Shown piece by piece: positions 1 to 64,000 of a stretch of DNA of 64,000 nt. Below the pieces are notes generated by a model. The model made no database searches and was not told the origin of the DNA. It saw only the letters and a program-made list of their open reading frames with translations. The stretch spans positions 28,759,893 through 28,823,892 of the forward strand of contig OZ024825.1 in NCBI GenBank assembly GCA_964016985.1, in the 5' to 3' direction. The stretch comes from Anodontia alba. Lineage: Eukaryota > Mollusca > Bivalvia > Lucinida > Lucinidae. The translations under genes and the position numbers were made by a program. Each line of letters opens with the position of its first letter. Position 1 is the first letter of the stretch.

Positions 1-59
1 CAAGTCTGTAATAGGCCTCTGCTGTCCATTGATACATTCTATGATGATGACTTGGTGTT

Positions 60-210
60 TTATATCCCTTTCAACATGACTTAAGTCATATCAAGACCAT
101 GAAAGGGTGACAATGAAAGGCTGTCTGCAATGAAGCCCCATATAGTCACGAGTCCAGTGGGATTCAAATCCAGGACCTTGTGATCTGAAGTCGGGATCAC
201 TTGGCCACCT
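60..210 (-). mobile_element. tRNA-like SINE head
   Basis: On the minus strand it reads CAGGTGGCCAAGTGATC (A box) and CTGGATTTGAATCCCAC (B box), then unique tail. It directly abuts the MITE at 211. Could be a tRNA pseudogene. Confidence 0.6.
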
Positions 211-454
211 GGGCCCAGTTGTTCAAAGCATCATTAGCTCAACAAGCTCGTTAAAGATCAAAATGTTAACTGTTCTAGTAAGTAAAATATCTAATTCACA
301 GGTTTTTTTGCTGAAAAAATGTGAGCAGCTTTTGCATTTGCAAAAGCTACTCACATTTTTTTAGCAAAAATATTAGTGTATATGCCATATTTGAGGATTA
401 AAAATTTAATGATACATTTACTAATGACATCGTTAGTTTTGAACAACTGGGCCC
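211..454. mobile_element. palindromic MITE, GGGCCCAGTTGTTCAAAG family
   Basis: Ends GGGCCCAGTTGTTCAAAG and TTTTGAACAACTGGGCCC. Central foldback TGAAAAAATGTGAGCAGC with its inverse. No coding capacity. Confidence 0.92.
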
Positions 455-792
455 TGGATGCTTCTTCAATCTACGATAATCCGATGACTGTAAAATGATA
501 GCAAACCTATGCAGGTGCACAGGGTCATCTGAGCATTTTCTGTCCACATATGCCTCAAAAGGACAGCCATTATCATGTCAGCAATAGAACAGACCCGTGT
601 CAAACAGCACAGACGTTATTCTGATTTGTCATGTATATCATAAGACTGTATCTTCTAAAGTTTCAATTTTCATGCAGACTGTCTTCTGAATAGACTATTT
701 GCATGAAATGTTAAACCTTATTGTTTGGGGAGAACAAAAAAAAAATGTTAAAAAAATGTTATCTGCTGAAAGTTTTACCCGTCAGGTTAACG

Positions 793-1069
793 TCACGAAA
801 ACATGCCTATATAATTCTGACCCCCTTAAACCCCACTTTTACATAGTAAAATTGGGGTTTACAGGGGTAGACATTATTTTTCTTATTTCTGCTCAAAAAC
901 AAAAATTGTAGGTACTCATTAGAACTGCCTCACTGAGGCAGTTCTAACGAGTACCCCCACTCTATGTTTTGAGCGGAAATAAGAAAAATATCAGATTTTG
1001 TTATCTGAAGATTTTCATTTTTCGGTGGTAAAATTTTCAGTACACATTTGAATAGGCATGTTTTCGTAA
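793..1069. mobile_element. MITE with TIR TCACGAAAACATGCCTAT
   Basis: Left TCACGAAAACATGCCTATAT, right AATAGGCATGTTTTCGTAAT. The centre carries the GGTACTCATTAGAACTGCCT hairpin also found in other elements. Sister copy at 26193-26469. Confidence 0.9.
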
Positions 1070-1289
1070 TGACTGTTTTAAGCATCTGTGTCTTTGTAAT
1101 AAATAGCCTAAAGCATATCTCCAGATAAGATGGCATATCCACAAAGTATTTAATATACAGACAACCCTCTTTATACCGACACTCGATACAATGACAAAAT
1201 TTGTTATAAAGACAATTTGGCTGTCACAAAGCCTTCGCTTAAGAGATAACAATAAGTCACAAATTATGCATGAATATTGTATTTAATAC

Positions 1290-1372
1290 TTTAAAGAAAA
1301 ATATGTTTTGGATATTTGTTAGAATCACCTCAGTGAGGCCATTCTAACAAATATCCAAAACATATGTTCTAT
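1290..1372. repeat. hairpin GATATTTGTTAGAATCACCTC
   Basis: Arms TGTTTTGGATATTTGTTAGA and inverse. A variant of the GGTACTCATTAGAA hairpin. Confidence 0.75.
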
Positions 1373-1447
1373 GAGGATATAAGAACAAAACCGACCTTTC
1401 TTACATATCAATCTACTCATTAAGTTTTCTGTACAACAGCAAATTTG

Positions 1448-1627
1448 TTTTAATGGCAATGTCTTTGGGAACAAATGTTGTCATTGTAATGAGGGTTCAC
1501 TGTATTTCACCATGAAAACATATGTTATGGGTACTCATTTTAATGGCAATGTCTTTGGGAACAAATGCTGTTGTTGTAATGAGGGTTCACTGTATTTCAC
1601 CATGAAAACATATGTTGTGGGTACTCA
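1448..1627. repeat. 90-bp direct tandem duplication
   Basis: Two copies (1448-1537, 1538-1627) starting TTTTAATGGCAATGTCTTTG, differing at a handful of bases. Confidence 0.93.
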
Positions 1628-1724
1628 TTAGAAGCACCTCACCAAGCCACTTCTAATGGGTTCTAATAGGTACCCAGAACATGTTTTCTTGAAAAGAAAT
1701 AAGAATATCAGCACTAACCCACCT

Positions 1725-1932
1725 TACAGTAATACCTGTGTAAGACAGCCACCTTTGAAATTGACTTTAGTGGTTGATGTGGAAAGGTAGTTATCTTATA
1801 AAGGTACATGTCATGTAATTTTGCTAGCAAAATTACATGACATGTACCTTTATAAGACAGACAACTTTTTCCACATCAACCACTATTTAAAGTCAGTCTC
1901 AAAGGTGGCTCTCTTACACAGGTTTTACTGTA
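1725..1932. mobile_element. mariner-like palindromic MITE TACAGTAAAACCTGTG
   Basis: TA-bounded ends (TACAGTAATACCTGTGTAAG / CACAGGTTTTACTGTA), almost perfect foldback through AAATTACATGACATGTACC. Downstream of the receptor stop codon. Confidence 0.9.
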
Positions 1933-2086
1933 TCTGGAGCTATGCAAATTATTATGTAACTTCCTAAGACAAAGTCACTGTCTGTTTCAAGCACTATTAC
2001 TACTACTCACATAGGATTTACTATAAGAATCCATGGTTTCATTACTGCTACAAGGTCTACTTTGTTCATGACCGGGTTTAATTATT

Positions 2087-61581
<59,495 letters not shown>

Positions 61582-61661
61582 CTGGAAAATAAAACAAAAT
61601 GAAAAAAAAAATGCTATGGGTGAAAAAGGGTCCAGAAACTATACATGGGCAGTAAAGACTG

Positions 61662-61766
61662 CCCAGCGGGCACATGACGTTTATACGTCGGCTCAACGTC
61701 GATGCAACATCATGATGTTGCATCGGCGTTGAGGCGACGTTGTATTAAGGTCATGTGCCTGCTGGG
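61662..61766. mobile_element. CCCAGCRGGCACATGACG palindrome
   Basis: Ends CCCAGCGGGCACATGACG and TCATGTGCCTGCTGGG. Centre GCAACATCATGATGTTGC is a perfect palindrome. Confidence 0.92.
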
Positions 61767-62426
61767 TGAGATCAGCATGCATATTTGTGCAGTTCAAAAG
61801 AATCAACAGGTACTGTAAATCATATGGATGAACACAGAAGACCATGCATAGACTATAGGTATGCTTGATTGTGTTGTTAACCTTTACCACTCTAAAGGTA
61901 AATCCAGCAGATGACAAACTGACAGTTTTCTTTCTTCTTATTTTTCCCAGAAAATAGGCTTTGATATTTCATGCAAATTTTTGAAATGTCAATGCCTATT
62001 TTCTGGGAATAATAAGAAAAATATTTCAAAATGTCATCTGCTGAATTTTTTATCTAGCAGTATTAATTTAAGTATTAAATTATGAATATCATTATGACAC
62101 CCCAATGTACTTCCTCAAGGCCCAAATAAATACCTTTACAGTGTGAAATTTAAATATTAGCAGACAACACTTTCAAATATTCTTTGCAGAGAAAACAGAG
62201 CCTGACACTTCACATGAATTGTCTCAATAGATGGCCAGTCACATGAAATATCATGCCCTATTTTCTCAAAAAAAATAAATGATCACAAATTTGTTGTTTG
62301 CAAATTTCATGATAGGCATACTAAGGATTAACTATTTTCAGTACCTTTATCAATTTTGTACTATATTACCCTACATGTTGGGAGACATAAAAACCTTATC
62401 ACGTTTGTCCTATCTGTTCATTGTCT

Positions 62427-62646
62427 AACCCATTGAAGGCTGAATAGATTCTTTCACACTATATACTGGAAGAGTCCAATTTCAATTTTAGGTCCGGCGA
62501 TGAAATTTACATATTCCGAGAGAAAAATGGCTAAATTATTTGCAAACAGTGGAGACCTGATCAGACGCCGCATTCTGTGGCGTCTGATCTGGGTCTGCAC
62601 TGTTTGCCAACTACCCTTTTAAGGTCTCCCGACTACAATGGGCTAA
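62427..62646. mobile_element. TTAACCCATTTTAGACTGAAT MITE, diverged ends
   Basis: Ends CTAACCCATTGAAGGCTGAA and CAATGGGCTAAA. Same core as 30058-30284. Confidence 0.85.
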
Positions 62647-62790
62647 ACTACTTGACTTTAATAACATGAAATGTCAAAGCCTATTTTCTGGTAAATAAGT
62701 AAAAACATTTCAAAATGTCATCTGCATGCTAAGTGTTAAGGGTGATAATCAGTTTGTACATGTTCAGTATCAGTTGGTACCATATTTATC

Positions 62791-62938
62791 TTAACCCTTG
62801 CCATGCTGAATAAATTAAGATGCCACTCCCACTTCTAATTGTCATCCAATCAGATTACTTGATCCAGGCTGTTGGTACAAACTCACATACTAAATGACAA
62901 ACAGTGCAGATCCAGATCAGCTGGCTTCTTCAGACACA
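62791..62938. mobile_element. TTAA MITE, right half replaced
   Basis: Left end intact. After GGCTTCTTCAGA the sequence switches to the right part of another MITE family (ACACATCAACAGGTAGTRAA). Confidence 0.82.
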
Positions 62939-63097
62939 TCAACAGGTAGTGAAATGGACTTGTTTAAATTTTAGACCAATGATGGTAAGGACTAAGGTTT
63001 CTAATATTTGGGGTGACTAGGGTACATAACATATCTGAGATGATATTATTATCAATCTTGTACTCCTGTATTGCACTAAAGATTGTAACATTTACAT

Positions 63098-63312
63098 TTG
63101 CCCTTGTCATGCTGAACAAATTAAGATGCCTTGCCCACTTCTAATTTTCAGCCTATCAGATTGCTTAATCTGGACTGTTGCTATAAATTCACATACTTAC
63201 CGGTAATGGCAAACAGTGTAGATCCAGATCAGATGGCTTCTAAGCCAACTGCTCTGGATCTACATTGTTTGCAAAGGCATGGTATATCCGGGTTCAGCAG
63301 GTTTAGGGTTAA
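63098..63312. mobile_element. TTAA MITE copy
   Basis: GCCCTTGTCATGCTGAACAA left end, GGGTTCAGCAGGTTTAGGGTTAA-like right end. Confidence 0.87.
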
Positions 63313-63319
63313 AATTTCA

Positions 63320-64000
63320 ATGACTGGTGCACAGATGGCTAGTTGACCATGGCTGATTGAACTTGTTTTTTAGTTCCTACGAAATTCTTCTGACAGCTCA
63401 AGAAAACAAATATATCTAGGGATATTTTAGGGACATTTTCCAATCATATCATGAAAATGTATGCTATGTCTACTCATTAATTTTGCTTCATCAAGGTGAT
63501 TTTAAGTACACTCAACATACCATTATTTTATAGAAGATATAAAAGACATCCCTAAATTATCCCCATTTACCTCCTGAAATGCCGCTATGATTAAAAACCT
63601 CATTGGCTTGAACTACCCATGTCTAGAACAAATTTATGGTCCCAAAGATATTTAAGCCAAGTTGACTGACTAGGTCTTTCCAAATTTTAAGCACATTTGT
63701 GATGCATGACTGGAGTTTTTCACTATTGCTAAGGTTGAATGCACATTGCATTATCTTGAAAAAAAAAAAAAAATAAAAACGTTTTGTCAAGGCCGACCAC
63801 TCATTGACATATGTAATAATAACATCTCCAAAACCACTGATGCAATATCTGCATGCTAGAAAGCTTAACTCGTACCTGTGTAAATCTCGTCTCAAACTCA
63901 AAGATTTCATAAGCGAGGTTAGTTTAGATTGTGGAGCATTATAGTAGCTTATTTTATTGCATATTTTATTATCGAAATGAATGAATTAAAGTACTGATAA
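63320..64000. other. upstream of first receptor exon seen; repeat-derived
   Basis: 63400-63660 is a copy of the repeat interrupted at 27.86-28.20 kb. The remainder holds an A-run at 63758 and nothing else recognised. No signal-peptide exon could be supported. Confidence 0.5.

Noticed and set aside
63545..63580. Possible signal-peptide exon (MRFLIIAAFQE with GAG/GTAAAT donor)
   Set aside because: It ends in phase 0 while the next exon needs one carried base, and the region is a repeat also present at 27.8-28.3 kb.

Overview
The window is AT-rich invertebrate DNA with spliced genes, short exons in long introns, and very dense short interspersed repeats. The repeats point to a marine mollusc, most likely a bivalve: tandem-repeat elements with GGAC/GACA-rich tails, tRNA-derived SINEs, many palindromic MITEs and a LINE carrying a PHD-like finger. 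The species cannot be fixed from sequence alone. There is no bacterial, phage or CRISPR content. Most long ORFs outside the two genes are shadows or microsatellite translations.

Two protein-coding genes are supported by splice sites with consistent reading phase. (1) A long minus-strand gene spans about 61581 to 2087. Fourteen exons join in frame to give about 1037 residues: a lead-in, an Ig domain, a two-module cytokine-receptor homology region (CxW in D1, a degenerate WSDS in D2), two fibronectin-III-like modules, one transmembrane helix, a proline-containing Box1-like exon and a 441-residue cytoplasmic tail with a YxxQ motif. This is a class I cytokine receptor of gp130/Domeless type, expected to signal through JAK/STAT. 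The signal-peptide exon was not found and probably lies outside the window. (2) A ten-exon plus-strand gene (35089-44969, 1348 codons) lies wholly inside receptor intron 33937-48752, on the opposite strand. It has an FGKYKG motif, a zinc-ribbon region resembling DUF6729, an RNase H/DDE-like region with plausible D, D and E residues, and a C-terminal CxxC segment. It looks transposase-derived. One of its introns carries an uninterrupted (TG)445 tract.

Most of the rest is mobile DNA in receptor introns. It includes at least 16 copies of a TTAA-bounded palindromic MITE; nine copies of a GGGCCCAGTTGTTCAAAG palindrome; several mariner-like TA MITEs; tRNA-derived SINEs with clear target-site duplications; a broken LINE RT remnant inside a MITE plus a second LINE fragment; a U6 snRNA pseudogene; a hAT-like insertion inside a satellite-like array; and several large tandem arrays.

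The most notable non-coding element is at 29525-30012. It is a 488-bp terminal-repeat retrotransposon in miniature with 175-bp LTRs that contain a 5S rRNA internal-promoter segment, a primer-binding site matching a tRNA-Leu 3' end, and a polypurine tract. A second notable pattern is that many MITE families with unrelated ends share one central hairpin (arm GCAAACAGTGTAGAYCC-AGATCAG), with about 35 occurrences in the window.
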